A stretch of 64,000 bases of DNA, taken from positions 2,664,501 through 2,728,500 of the forward strand of contig NZ_JBBCGP010000001.1 in NCBI RefSeq assembly GCF_037200945.1, read 5' to 3'. Source of the DNA: Methylovirgula sp. GTDB taxonomy: Bacteria; Pseudomonadota; Alphaproteobacteria; Rhizobiales; Beijerinckiaceae. Every line of letters begins with the position of its first letter. Position 1 is the stretch's first letter. The notes beneath the pieces were generated by a model. It was given only the letters and a program-made list of their open reading frames with translations. It had not been told where the DNA came from and made no database searches. Position numbers and translations under genes: made by a program. Below, in pieces: positions 37,096 to 45,256 of this stretch.

Positions 37096-37992
37096 TCATT
37101 TCCGCCGTTCGTGCCGCGCGGTCATCGCATCCGGGTAAGTAAGCTCTGATACTAGGATCCTGCCGTCTTCGGTTAGCTCATATGAGGTCGCGAGAGCATT
37201 AGCCGCAACGTCGAGTTCGGCCCCGATTTCGTGACGCCGCGCCCTAACGTGAGCCGCTTCTATCGGATTCACGGCGCTTGCCGCCGCGAGACGAGAGAAA
37301 AAGGCGTCGAGCACTGAAAATACGTAGAATCCGTGGAGGACGCCTCGCGTTGGGCGCAGGCGACCCTGCCAAGGAGATGGGAGCCGCTCCTCGCTCGCAC
37401 AGACGAGGATGTGCTGAGCCTCCAGCAGGGTGAGCTGAAGATGCATACATTCATGCACGAGCTCTTCTGCGAGCCTGATTCGGTCTAGCGGTCCCGGCTC
37501 GGCCGATACGCCGATAAACACCGAAAACGGAATGCCTGGGTCGCTGTGGCTAACATCGTAATCTGCGTCCGGAGTCTTCAGAACGTGGATGGCCCAAAGA
37601 AGGTCGCCAAGCGCAGATGCTAAGTCCGGGATCGACGAGATAATCGACAGCGCGGCATTTAGCCTGGGAACTACACCTGTACGAACGACGTCATCCGAGG
37701 TGACGAAGTCGAGCCCCATTGCGCGATATGGCGCCGAGATATCCAAATCGAGTTCTTCCACCACGACCCGGCCACGCGTGCCAAACTCCGCGGGCGGAAC
37801 AATATCATTGAGCACGTGCCTAGCAGCCGATCGATCGGCCCGAACGTATCTTGCGGTCCCGTAAGAGCCGCGGTCGAGTCCAAGCGCACTCTCTATCCGT
37901 ATCCATTCTGCCGCCGCCAGACGAGCCGCGAGGCCGGGCATCCAAGGGGCCGCGCCGGCAGCCGCGAAGGACCCGGACACGGGGACCGTCAT
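37096..37992 (-). CDS. HExxH-type (alpha-ketoglutarate dependent) peptide hydroxylase of RiPP cluster
   Basis: A 298-residue protein with a metal-binding LAEELVHECMHLQLTLLEAQ helix (HECMH, about residues 176-180), the hallmark of the HExxH peptide-modification family found with cyclophane-forming radical SAM enzymes. In that family HExxH proteins use iron and alpha-ketoglutarate to beta-hydroxylate residues of the precursor; the later RPTRGVLHGFYVFSVLDAFF helix is also typical. The start overlaps the stop of the 2OG oxygenase gene (ATGA). It is the last gene of the operon precursor-radical SAM-2OG-HExxH. The exact residue modified cannot be read from sequence. Confidence 0.78.
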   Translation of the reverse strand: MTVPVSGSFAAAGAAPWMPGLAARLAAAEWIRIESALGLDRGSYGTARYVRADRSAARHVLNDIVPPAEFGTRGRVVVEELDLDISAPYRAMGLDFVTSDDVVRTGVVPRLNAALSIISSIPDLASALGDLLWAIHVLKTPDADYDVSHSDPGIPFSVFIGVSAEPGPLDRIRLAEELVHECMHLQLTLLEAQHILVCASEERLPSPWQGRLRPTRGVLHGFYVFSVLDAFFSRLAAASAVNPIEAAHVRARRHEIGAELDVAANALATSYELTEDGRILVSELTYPDAMTARHERRK

Positions 37993-38585
37993 TTCTGGCC
38001 CCGGCTGGAGCCCCGACGGAACGTGTACACGAGAGTAAAGCGTTCACCCGCGACCGTCGACGACACCGCGTGGTGGGAACATTCACTGATTTCGAATGCA
38101 AAGCCGCTTCCGTGGACCGGAATGTAGACGTCGCGGAGGTCCGATGGGTCGCTACCGGCAAATAGCATGAGTAATCCGCCGTGCTCGAGCTTCCACCCGG
38201 CGTTGACCTGTATAAGCAGGCGGTGACTCTCCTCGTCGCCGATAAAGTCATTATGTATTTTTATCGTCTGGCCGCCACTGAGTCGGTGCGCACTGGCGTT
38301 CGCCAAGACCAAGCCATGTGTTTCACCGAAAAGGCGGGCTAGCCCGTCCTCCGCCGCCGATATGAACTCATTCGACGACAAACAGGAGAGCGAGGGCGGC
38401 AGGGCGGCTTCCTCAAGACAAATTTCATGCTGCTGATAGAAGCTCTCGACTCTGAGCTTCCACGGTGCTTCATCCCTTAGCCAAGCCAGAACTCTGTCTG
38501 CAAGTGCGGGCGTCAGTATCCCCGGCACTGGAGCATGCGGAAATGGTTCGGTTCGCAGCGAGGCCTGCGTGAAATGCGGAACCAT
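37989..38585 (-). CDS. 2OG-Fe(II) oxygenase of RiPP cluster
   Basis: A 198-residue double-stranded beta-helix dioxygenase of the prolyl-4-hydroxylase-like group. The iron ligands are visible: HND in GGQTIKIHNDFIGDEESHRL (HxD, about residue 111) and the distal histidine in ECSHHAVSSTVAGERFTLVYTF, with the arginine (GERFTL) that binds 2-oxoglutarate. The open frame extends to 38747, but the ATG at 38585 overlaps the radical SAM stop (TGATG) and starts the domain correctly, so the longer reading is rejected. Presence of a second, different oxygenase beside the HExxH enzyme suggests two oxidative steps on the peptide. Confidence 0.8.
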   Translation of the reverse strand: MVPHFTQASLRTEPFPHAPVPGILTPALADRVLAWLRDEAPWKLRVESFYQQHEICLEEAALPPSLSCLSSNEFISAAEDGLARLFGETHGLVLANASAHRLSGGQTIKIHNDFIGDEESHRLLIQVNAGWKLEHGGLLMLFAGSDPSDLRDVYIPVHGSGFAFEISECSHHAVSSTVAGERFTLVYTFRRGSSRGQK

Positions 38586-39709
38586 CAGGCCGTGCTCCCG
38601 AAGACAGCCAAGTGCCGCCGCATCGCGGCAACAAGATATCGCTGGTCGGCACAGAAGACGCTCGGATTGTCGAATCCGTTTTCGCTGGCCCAGCGATGGG
38701 CTGGCGTGCCTCCTCCGCACGGTCCAAAATCTGGGCAGGCAAGACACGTCTGGCTGCTAGGAGGTTGTGCGAGACAATACTCCTCGAACTCTGCGGAGCA
38801 TAAGACATCGACCAAGCAGTCGTTATGGACAGACCGGGCCTTTGCGAATCGGTCAGCCCCCTCGTATGCACACTTCAAGGTATCGTTTTTGCTCAAGCTG
38901 CCGTCCGTTTCGATGACGAGGACGGCGTCCTCAGGTTCTTTACGACCGTTGAAACGTCCAGGTGGGGCCATTAACAACTTGAGCATTTCATCAAGTACCC
39001 GAACGGGAACTGGCGCCGTATCGCGCAAGTAATGGTCCAGCAGCCTGGCCATCCAACTTCCGTATTCTGTCGAGTGGATACTTGATTTGCCCGGCGGGAG
39101 AACGTCGTGGTTCCCATCCCGCAAGAGCAAATCGATGCCGTTCGGTTTAAGCGACTTAAGAAACTCGTAAACCTCGATCGGGTCGCTATCCCGGTCGACC
39201 ACCGCGAGCAATCCCGTCAGCAAGCCTTGAGACCCAGGAAAGCTTTGGAGACGCTTAATCCCCGTTAACACAGATGAGTGGCTTGGATATCCGCGTCGGT
39301 TAGGCCGGTGCCGGTCGTGCACGGCAGCGGGCCCATCGATGCTCACGGAGACCGAGATCCCGTATCGGACGCAAGTGCCGATGATCTGCTCTGAGAGAAG
39401 CACGCCATTGGTCTGCAATCCTAGGCTAACCTGTGAAGGCAGCGCCCCGCGCAGCTCATGGCAAATGCTCTCGAATCGCACGGGGCCAACCAAAAGTGGT
39501 TCGCCACCGTGGAATATAACCTCGAAGGGCTCTTGCTGCTTTTCTGCGACCGCCGATAATTGCCGTGACAACAATCGGACAGTTTCAGCAGACATTATTT
39601 TTGGTTGATGCATCCACCCCGAATCCGCCATCTCGTATATGTAGCAGTAGGAGCAACCTAAATTGCACCTACTAGCCAACTTCACGATGACGGTTCCGAC
39701 ACGAAGCAT
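38585..39709 (-). CDS. radical SAM/SPASM peptide maturase (cyclophane-forming type)
   Basis: A 374-residue radical SAM enzyme. The [4Fe-4S]-SAM motif is KLASRCNLGCSYCYIYEM (CX3CX2C, about residues 15-22), followed by FEVIFHGGEPLLVGP. The C-terminal auxiliary-cluster region is CLACPDFGPCGGGTPAHRW then ENGFDNPSVFCADQ, as in the GrrM/FxsB group that installs ring-to-beta-carbon cyclophane links (three-residue motifs starting with an aromatic or histidine). The gene begins 18 bp after the precursor gene. Substrate is almost certainly the adjacent 60-residue peptide, whose tail has YNR, HNR and HNR units. Which residues are joined is inference. Confidence 0.87.
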   Translation of the reverse strand: MLRVGTVIVKLASRCNLGCSYCYIYEMADSGWMHQPKIMSAETVRLLSRQLSAVAEKQQEPFEVIFHGGEPLLVGPVRFESICHELRGALPSQVSLGLQTNGVLLSEQIIGTCVRYGISVSVSIDGPAAVHDRHRPNRRGYPSHSSVLTGIKRLQSFPGSQGLLTGLLAVVDRDSDPIEVYEFLKSLKPNGIDLLLRDGNHDVLPPGKSSIHSTEYGSWMARLLDHYLRDTAPVPVRVLDEMLKLLMAPPGRFNGRKEPEDAVLVIETDGSLSKNDTLKCAYEGADRFAKARSVHNDCLVDVLCSAEFEEYCLAQPPSSQTCLACPDFGPCGGGTPAHRWASENGFDNPSVFCADQRYLVAAMRRHLAVFGSTA

Positions 39710-39727
39710 TCGGTCGATCCCGAGCCC

Positions 39728-39910
39728 TTAGGTGCGGTTGTGGCGGTTGTGAGTTCGATTGTACGCGGACGGCTCGACGGGAGAGTTGCGGACCTCCTCC
39801 ATCAAGCGAGAAAGGGTGACGCTGTCCAGCACCTCTAAGCGTTCTCTGTCGTGGATATCCGGGGCAACGCTTTCCTTCGCCGCTACATCCAAGCCTAAGT
39901 TCGTATCCAT
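39728..39910 (-). CDS. RiPP precursor peptide with YNR-HNR-HNR core
   Basis: A 60-residue peptide: leader MDTNLGLDVAAKESVAPDIH then a helical segment ending LSRLMEEVRNSPVEPS, and core AYNRTHNRHNRT at the C-terminus. The core holds three units of an aromatic or histidine residue followed by N-R, which fits the three-residue cyclophane substrates of the adjacent radical SAM family. The ATG at 39910 is preceded by GAGGAG with 8-nt spacing; the 82-residue reading from 39976 lacks such a site and would run through the promoter. The maturase gene follows after 18 bp. Too short to be recognised by homology alone; the call rests on context, size and core repeats. Confidence 0.82.
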   Translation of the reverse strand: MDTNLGLDVAAKESVAPDIHDRERLEVLDSVTLSRLMEEVRNSPVEPSAYNRTHNRHNRT

Positions 39911-39947
39911 AAACTTGACTCCTCGATTCGTTATTTTTCCAAGATTT

Positions 39948-39976
39948 AAGATAGACCTTATCTGTATTTTACACAA
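39948..39976 (-). promoter_or_regulatory. candidate promoter of the RiPP operon
   Basis: On the minus strand TTGTGT and TATCTT are separated by 17 bp, ending about 38 bp upstream of the precursor ATG, within an AT-rich stretch. It is the only good pair between the divergent precursor and glycosyltransferase genes. Confidence 0.35.
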
Positions 39977-40144
39977 GCGCGAAAATATTCAGGTTTTTAC
40001 CTCGATAATCGAAGTAATTTTAGATTATAGTATGATTTCTGCGGCGGTCAGACAAATATGGCTATGTAATATAATCGTATTGGTGGATAATTATACGTTA
40101 TTACTTTGTTGACCCGTGCGAGGGCAAGAACTACGGTGGGTCCT

Positions 40145-41245
40145 ATGTTCGTAATCGTTGCCGTGCCATGCCTTAACGAGGAAGAAAGTGTAGAAGGGGT
40201 CTGCCGTTCGCTCGGTTTCGGTGCCGGCGCCGATTTGCCCGACGTGGAATCGGTATTAGTGCTGGTGGATAATGGTTCTCGAGACGGAACTGTTTCGTCC
40301 ATGGAACGCATCGCCATAGGCTCGCCAAAAGGGTCGGTCCTTGTGGTCCGAGAGCCATGCAGGGGGTTTGTGCCCGCGAGGCATCGGGGTGCCCTTGAAG
40401 CGCGGCGCGTAGCGGCGCAACGGGGTATGTCGGAGGACCAAACTTTACTCGTCCAGGCCGACGCGGACACGTTCTACATGCCAAATTTTCTGGCGACGAT
40501 GGCGCAATGTAGTTCCTCTGCTGGCTTGGGCGCCCTAGTTGAAGGGTATTCCGAGGCGCAGCCCATATCTGAGGAGTTCGCTGCCTACCGTAGACTAGAG
40601 ACTATGGTCGATGCCGCAGCTGCCGGCGTGATGCTGGATGCTGAGTTTGACGTGGTAGTCGACGACAAGGTCGCAGCAATGCGCTTGTCCGACTATTTCG
40701 CTTGGGGAGGTCATCGGCGCGAATGGGCAAATGATGGAGACGAAGTTTTAGCGGAGACAACGCGCCTCTACATGCGGGCACGCCTTCGTGGCGGCCATCG
40801 GTGTCGGGCTGAAGCTTTTGCCTGGACGTCGCTGCGGCGCGTTATACAAGACCCAGGGCTCGCATTTGCCACCGCTGGACATCCCCGGGGTCCCAGGTGG
40901 CGGGCGAAGTGGTCCCGCTCTTACATCGGTCCTTCCACGCTGCCAAAGTTTAACGCTGCGCTCTCGCCGGAAGCAACCATCCAGCTGGTGCACGCCCGGG
41001 TCATGCATCTGGTGGGACTTTTTAGGCTACTCCCCGCGTGGACGGCAGCCAGCACGGGCCTCCACGGGCTGGATAGCCTCGCCGATCTGGACGGAAGCCC
41101 GAGTGCTGAGGTCGGGGCCGCGCGGCCTGGCGCCGTTGTGGACTGGGCCATGTCCAGGACATGGGAGGAAATAATCGTACAGCTGGCCGCGAATGCCGTG
41201 GACGTGCAGCACGTCGTAGCGACGGCGCAAAGAATAAACTCCTGA
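40145..41245 (+). CDS. GT2-family glycosyltransferase beside the RiPP cluster
   Basis: A 366-residue GT-A glycosyltransferase. The N-terminus is FVIVAVPCLNEEESVEGVC, followed by LVLVDNGSRDGTVSSMERI (nucleotide contact) and LLVQADADTFYMPNFLATM (DxD-type metal site), then a region with EVLAETTRLYMRARLRGG matching the later acidic motif. The C-terminal 120 residues are helical and unassigned. The frame starts with TTG at 40106, but the ATG at 40145 begins the first beta strand and follows GGTGGG. It is divergent from the RiPP operon over 234 bp, so it may glycosylate the peptide or be an unrelated cargo gene. No membrane segment is seen. Confidence 0.72.
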   Translation: MFVIVAVPCLNEEESVEGVCRSLGFGAGADLPDVESVLVLVDNGSRDGTVSSMERIAIGSPKGSVLVVREPCRGFVPARHRGALEARRVAAQRGMSEDQTLLVQADADTFYMPNFLATMAQCSSSAGLGALVEGYSEAQPISEEFAAYRRLETMVDAAAAGVMLDAEFDVVVDDKVAAMRLSDYFAWGGHRREWANDGDEVLAETTRLYMRARLRGGHRCRAEAFAWTSLRRVIQDPGLAFATAGHPRGPRWRAKWSRSYIGPSTLPKFNAALSPEATIQLVHARVMHLVGLFRLLPAWTAASTGLHGLDSLADLDGSPSAEVGAARPGAVVDWAMSRTWEEIIVQLAANAVDVQHVVATAQRINS

Positions 41246-41338
41246 GCGAAAGTTCCATCGTGGACATAAAGATAAGTAACATGCCGCGTGCTCTTTCGAG
41301 CGCGGCGCAGCTAACAAATTAAGAATTCGCTTAGCGAT

Positions 41339-41668
41339 CTACTTCTGATCCCATCCCGTCACCGAGCCGTTTTCCAGCAGGATTCTTAAGCCAAACCGAT
41401 TTCGGCCCGTCTGTTGATATTTGAAGGTGTGCACTGTCTTGGATTTAAACACCTTGGTTCCGATGTCCGCCGGTCTGCCTAGAGAATCTAAAAGCTGATC
41501 TTGTGTCATCCCTTGCCAGTATCTGTGGGCCATTATGGCTTCCACAACCTCGAGATTCCCGTATTTTGAGAACAATTCGGCTCTCCTACGCTTTGTGGCG
41601 CGGGCTTGCATAAATAAGACGAATGCAACAATCGCTATTAACGCGAGAACAAATATAGCAAGCGTCAT
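41339..41668 (-). CDS. small single-pass membrane protein with BamE-like tail
   Basis: A 109-residue protein: an N-terminal membrane anchor LAIFVLALIAIVAFVLFMQA, basic stop-transfer ATKRRR, then a soluble region MAHRYWQGMTQDQLLDSLGRPADIG with VHTFKYQQTGRNRFGLRILLENGSVTGW, which follows the helix-helix-beta order of BamE/OmlA-like small domains. GGAGG precedes the ATG at 41668. It lies 15 bp after the kinase gene and is the last of a four-gene operon with kinase, PP2C phosphatase and vWA protein, so it may be a target or localisation factor of that signalling unit. Confidence 0.65.
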   Translation of the reverse strand: MTLAIFVLALIAIVAFVLFMQARATKRRRAELFSKYGNLEVVEAIMAHRYWQGMTQDQLLDSLGRPADIGTKVFKSKTVHTFKYQQTGRNRFGLRILLENGSVTGWDQK

Positions 41669-41683
41669 TGACGCCTCCGACTT

Positions 41684-43594
41684 TCACATTACCAATTTCA
41701 GGTCTGCTTCTGACTGCGCATAATTTAAAAGCGCCGCCTCGGTACTTTCCCTTAGGGTCGTTCGTGCGGCGGACACGCGCGTATGCTCGCGAAGAGCGTC
41801 CTGACCACAGGTACGAAGTCGTTCTTCAAGCTTTCTGCGTTCGAGGAGCATTTCGCGCTCAAGATTTGCAAAGTCGTTGGCGTCGATCGGCTTGCTGGGA
41901 TCGAAAACGAATTGCCGTTGGAGGTTTGCGCGCCAATCGAGCAACTTCTGTCGCATTGCCGGACCAAACCCCGGAATTTGCAATCGGGGCATCGTGATGT
42001 CCGCCGCGGTCTCTATACCTTCGGATGCGAGGGTGGCTTTGCGGCTAGGGCCGATACCTGAAATTGAAGCCTCCTCAATTCTGAACTGGTCGAGGAACTT
42101 CTCCAACTGGAGGCGATGTTTGTCTTGTTGGAGTTTTTCTAGTCTCTTGTTGCGTTCCTGGGGGAGGCGATCCCAGCCCGTTTTCAGCGAGAAAAACATC
42201 CGTTTCTTGGCTTCAAAATCTGCTCCTGAGGTTCGGCGCTTCCATTCTGCTTCGGCATGCTTCCAATGGCGTTCCGCATCCTTCAGTGCGCTGTTCAGAT
42301 TGCTGATGTTCTTGTTTGCTTTTTGTAGAACTTTATAGACGGCGAAGGCAGCGATGGCGATCGCGATAGAGACTTGTGGAAGCCCGATTGCGAAGAATGC
42401 CACGATGCCGATCGCGCTCGGAAGGAACAGTCCGGCGACCTGCAAATGCTGACGATTTTGGAGTTGTTTGGCTGCAGGCGACGCTTTGACTGTCGGTTTC
42501 AAGAGCTCGGGGGGATTGGGCGACAGCGACAATCCGCTCAATTGTTGTATCAACGTCCCAAGATCAATCCCGACGCTCTGAGGGGTGGCCTGGACGATCA
42601 CCGGGAAGAGGGCGGTGCCTGTCTGTTGCTCCATTCGGCACCAGGGGCATCCGTTCGAGCTCGGCAAAAACCAATGAGCTTCGTTCGCGCGACACTGAAT
42701 TGTCTTTCGCTCGAGATCGCCGAGGCCGTCCACCCACGCGCTCGATGAAGGCCTTCCATGTTGTGGTCTGTGAAAGGCCGATTCGAAGAGCTGGCTGACC
42801 TCAGAGCCTAAGACAGAAAGGGCGGGCGCCCCGGGCGGGCGTTGCATCTGCAGCTGTTCGGCGCGAGCTCCGTAGGCAAACCGCTCTTCTTTGATAGCGC
42901 GAGCCAGGGGCATTTCGCCCACACCTAGAAAGCGTCCGGAGAATGGGTGACGCCCCATCATCAAGAGGTGGAAAATCAGGATGGCGAGTCCGAAGTTATC
43001 GTGATCGGGCGTGCGAACCACGCCTTTGAAGGAATGACCTTGCAATTCAGGTGGTGTATAGGTTTCGACACCTAACTCGCAGAGGAAACGCTGACCTTCG
43101 AAAATAACTTGGAAGCTGTCGCAATCGATGAGCGTGACACGAGCATCTTGGCCCACAAGAACACTGCCGTGATTGACATCGCCGATGACAAGATTGGCAT
43201 GATGAACGCTTGCGAAGGCTCTAGCCGTATTAGCGGCAACCCGGATCAAAAAACGCCAGTCCGCTCGTAAGAAATCGATCTTTCGGCTCTTTGGGCTGTA
43301 AAGTTTATGAATATCCTTCTTGCCGTTGACGCGTGGCATGATGAAGCCGACCGTGCGCCCGGCGTCGTTGAGAACGAGCTCTTTTGGAAAGGACGCAATC
43401 GTCTCTAAACCACTCTCGCGCATTCGAGACATGAGCAGTAACTTCGCCGCACGCTCTGTCGGAAGCGGTTCGTGATAAATTTTTGCGCAGATGTTTTCAT
43501 CAGGGAGGGCAAATACCTTTGCTTCACCGCCTTTGCCGAGTTCATCCTTGAGGCGGAGCGGCCGACCTGCGCTGTCTTTGAACTGATAATTCAT
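41684..43594 (-). CDS. protein kinase-like membrane protein with helix-hairpin-helix region
   Basis: A 636-residue protein. Residues about 10-260 are a eukaryotic-type kinase domain in diverged form: LGKGGEAKVFALPDE (Gly-rich loop), CAKIY (likely ATP-binding lysine), VIGDVNHGSVLVGQDARVTLIDCDSFQV (catalytic loop plus DCD in place of DFG). Around 320 is a CPWC knuckle. Residues about 385-425 are two membrane segments (LFLPSAIGIVAFFAIGLP; SIAIAIAAFAVYKVL), then a long coiled coil and an HhH pair (ISGIGPSRKATLASEGIETA; IPGFGPAMRQKLLDWR). The start overlaps the PP2C stop (ATGA). It forms a TerY-P type triad with the phosphatase and vWA protein. Loss of the canonical HRD makes catalytic activity uncertain. 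Confidence 0.75.
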   Translation of the reverse strand: MNYQFKDSAGRPLRLKDELGKGGEAKVFALPDENICAKIYHEPLPTERAAKLLLMSRMRESGLETIASFPKELVLNDAGRTVGFIMPRVNGKKDIHKLYSPKSRKIDFLRADWRFLIRVAANTARAFASVHHANLVIGDVNHGSVLVGQDARVTLIDCDSFQVIFEGQRFLCELGVETYTPPELQGHSFKGVVRTPDHDNFGLAILIFHLLMMGRHPFSGRFLGVGEMPLARAIKEERFAYGARAEQLQMQRPPGAPALSVLGSEVSQLFESAFHRPQHGRPSSSAWVDGLGDLERKTIQCRANEAHWFLPSSNGCPWCRMEQQTGTALFPVIVQATPQSVGIDLGTLIQQLSGLSLSPNPPELLKPTVKASPAAKQLQNRQHLQVAGLFLPSAIGIVAFFAIGLPQVSIAIAIAAFAVYKVLQKANKNISNLNSALKDAERHWKHAEAEWKRRTSGADFEAKKRMFFSLKTGWDRLPQERNKRLEKLQQDKHRLQLEKFLDQFRIEEASISGIGPSRKATLASEGIETAADITMPRLQIPGFGPAMRQKLLDWRANLQRQFVFDPSKPIDANDFANLEREMLLERRKLEERLRTCGQDALREHTRVSAARTTLRESTEAALLNYAQSEADLKLVM

Positions 43595-44364
43595 AGTCTC
43601 TTCGCCAAGACCAGAGTTTTATCATCGTCGGTTTTTTCGCAAATTTGGTCTGAGGAGAGATAGCGATTAAGCGCCTGCGAGAGCTCATCATCGACACCGC
43701 AGCGTTCTGATTGGCGCAGTGGTTTGAAGATACTCTGAAAGAAGGGTTTGTGAACTGTCCTTGACGCCTGGTGGAGGAGTAAGTTCTCAAGTCCATCCGT
43801 GAACAGGCAGAGCTCGTCAACACGGCGATGGCTGAATTGGAAATCTAAAATAGTGAGCACATCGCGCGAAGAAACAAAGTTGGTTGAGTTAGCAAATTCG
43901 CCGTGCTGCGGCCAAAAAACGTAATCCCATTCGTCGGTGTCGTGAGCGGCGACGATGGCGCCGTCGCCAATCTGAAAAAATGCCGCGGACTGGGGTCCGA
44001 CAATGGCGCCGATCAGAGTACACGCGTAGTCGCGGACTTGCCGGCCAGCTCTCGCAGCGTCGGCGCAAAGGGCATCTTGAATATGTAGCATCCAGTGAGC
44101 AGCGATCTCGCGGTCGAGGTCCTCTAATCGACTTCCGTCTGAAAAATACTCTTCGACGAGAGCGGCGAGATTTTCGACGGCCAATTTGCTGCCGACTTCC
44201 GAATGTCCGGCACTTCCCGCGCCATCGCTGACCGTAGCGATGAGCAATTCACCTTCCAGCGTTTCGATGAAGGAGACCTGCGCGCTATCCTGGCACGGCG
44301 TCCCAATTTTGGAGTGTGAGCTTCCCTTTGAACAGGCGCTCGCGACAGTCCAGCCCCCGGCCAT
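43591..44364 (-). CDS. PP2C-family serine/threonine phosphatase
   Basis: A 257-residue PP2C-type phosphatase with TVSDGAGSAGHSEVGSKLAVE (metal-binding aspartate, about residue 45), CTLIGAIVGPQSAAFFQIGDGAIVA (GDG block, about 130), LCLFTDGLENLL (TDG, about 185) and the final aspartate in KTDDDKTLVLAKRL. The frame extends upstream to 44442 inside the vWA gene, but the ATG at 44364 follows AAGGG and starts 10 bp beyond the vWA stop, so it is preferred. It likely opposes the kinase encoded by the next, overlapping gene. Cytoplasmic. Confidence 0.82.
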   Translation of the reverse strand: MAGGWTVASACSKGSSHSKIGTPCQDSAQVSFIETLEGELLIATVSDGAGSAGHSEVGSKLAVENLAALVEEYFSDGSRLEDLDREIAAHWMLHIQDALCADAARAGRQVRDYACTLIGAIVGPQSAAFFQIGDGAIVAAHDTDEWDYVFWPQHGEFANSTNFVSSRDVLTILDFQFSHRRVDELCLFTDGLENLLLHQASRTVHKPFFQSIFKPLRQSERCGVDDELSQALNRYLSSDQICEKTDDDKTLVLAKRL

Positions 44365-44374
44365 CCACGAACCC

Positions 44375-45046
44375 TTACACTTGGCTCCAGCCCGTGGGAG
44401 CAGGCAGCATGACGGTTTCCCCGACCTGTGATTGGGACACACCCGATAGGGACGAGGAGAGCCAGGAGAACAACTCGCGAAATTTTAGGCCGGAAAGACG
44501 TGCGGGCGGACGGGTTTCCGGACAAATGCGGGAAAGCGTCTCCATGTTAGCGCCCTGGACACCTACCCCGAAAAAGGAAAATGCTTTAGACGCCTCGCCC
44601 TCGCGAACCATCGCCGCCGCCTTCGTCCAGCTGTCCGTTGGGCTGCCGTCGGTAATGAGGAAAATCCAAGGCCGGTAGTAGGAAATGCCATTCGCCCGGT
44701 AGGCGTCTTTTCGTTGACGCAGGAGATCCAACCCTGTGCAGATAGCGTTGCCCATGGGGGTATCGCCGGAAGCCGTTAGGCTCGGGGGTGTGAAGAAATC
44801 CGGCGTTTGAAAATCTGCCATCACCTGAACGGGACCGAAGGTGACCACGGCCACTTCAACTCGCTTCATGGCGAGTGCATCGCCGGAGAGCTCCGTCCGA
44901 AACTGTAACAACCCTTCATTTAGCTCGTGAATTGGTTTGCCGGACATGGAGCCCGAGGTATCGAGCAGGAGGAGGCAGGGGCACCGGGGCTCGGGATTAT
45001 CAGCGAAGTCGCTTGCGCCGAAAGGGATTTGTTCAAATTCCGACAA
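44375..45046 (-). CDS. TerY-like vWA-domain protein
   Basis: A von Willebrand factor A protein of 223 residues with the metal-ion-dependent adhesion site: LLLLDTSGSMSGKPIHEL (DxSxS, about residue 29), the threonine in TASGDTPMGNAI and the aspartate in FLITDGSPTDSW. The reading frame is open up to 45268, but the extra N-terminus is not vWA-like; a TTG at 45046 follows GGAGGAAG at suitable spacing and gives the usual TerY length, so I start there. It opens the operon vWA-PP2C-kinase-membrane protein. TerY-P triads are known from tellurite-resistance and stress/defence gene neighbourhoods; no terB/C/D genes are in this window. Confidence 0.8.
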   Translation of the reverse strand: MSEFEQIPFGASDFADNPEPRCPCLLLLDTSGSMSGKPIHELNEGLLQFRTELSGDALAMKRVEVAVVTFGPVQVMADFQTPDFFTPPSLTASGDTPMGNAICTGLDLLRQRKDAYRANGISYYRPWIFLITDGSPTDSWTKAAAMVREGEASKAFSFFGVGVQGANMETLSRICPETRPPARLSGLKFRELFSWLSSSLSGVSQSQVGETVMLPAPTGWSQV

Positions 45047-45256
45047 GGCTTCCTCCGCTCTATGGTTGAACTCATGGGCCGTTCTTATTCGTCTATAGGG
45101 CGGAGATAATGGAGAAAGCGAGCGAAAAGTTAGGAGCTTTTCTCCCGATTGCGGGGCAGAGGTAACGATCTTGCGGACGGAGGTAACGGGCGTTAGGATC
45201 GGCCAGGCTTGGAAAGGCTCTGCGACCCAGTTTATTTTTTTGAGAGCTACAAAGGG

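Noticed and set aside
37989..38747. The 252-codon reading of the 2OG oxygenase
   Set aside because: The first 54 codons are cysteine/arginine-rich and antisense-like within the radical SAM gene; the coupled ATG at 38585 starts the domain.
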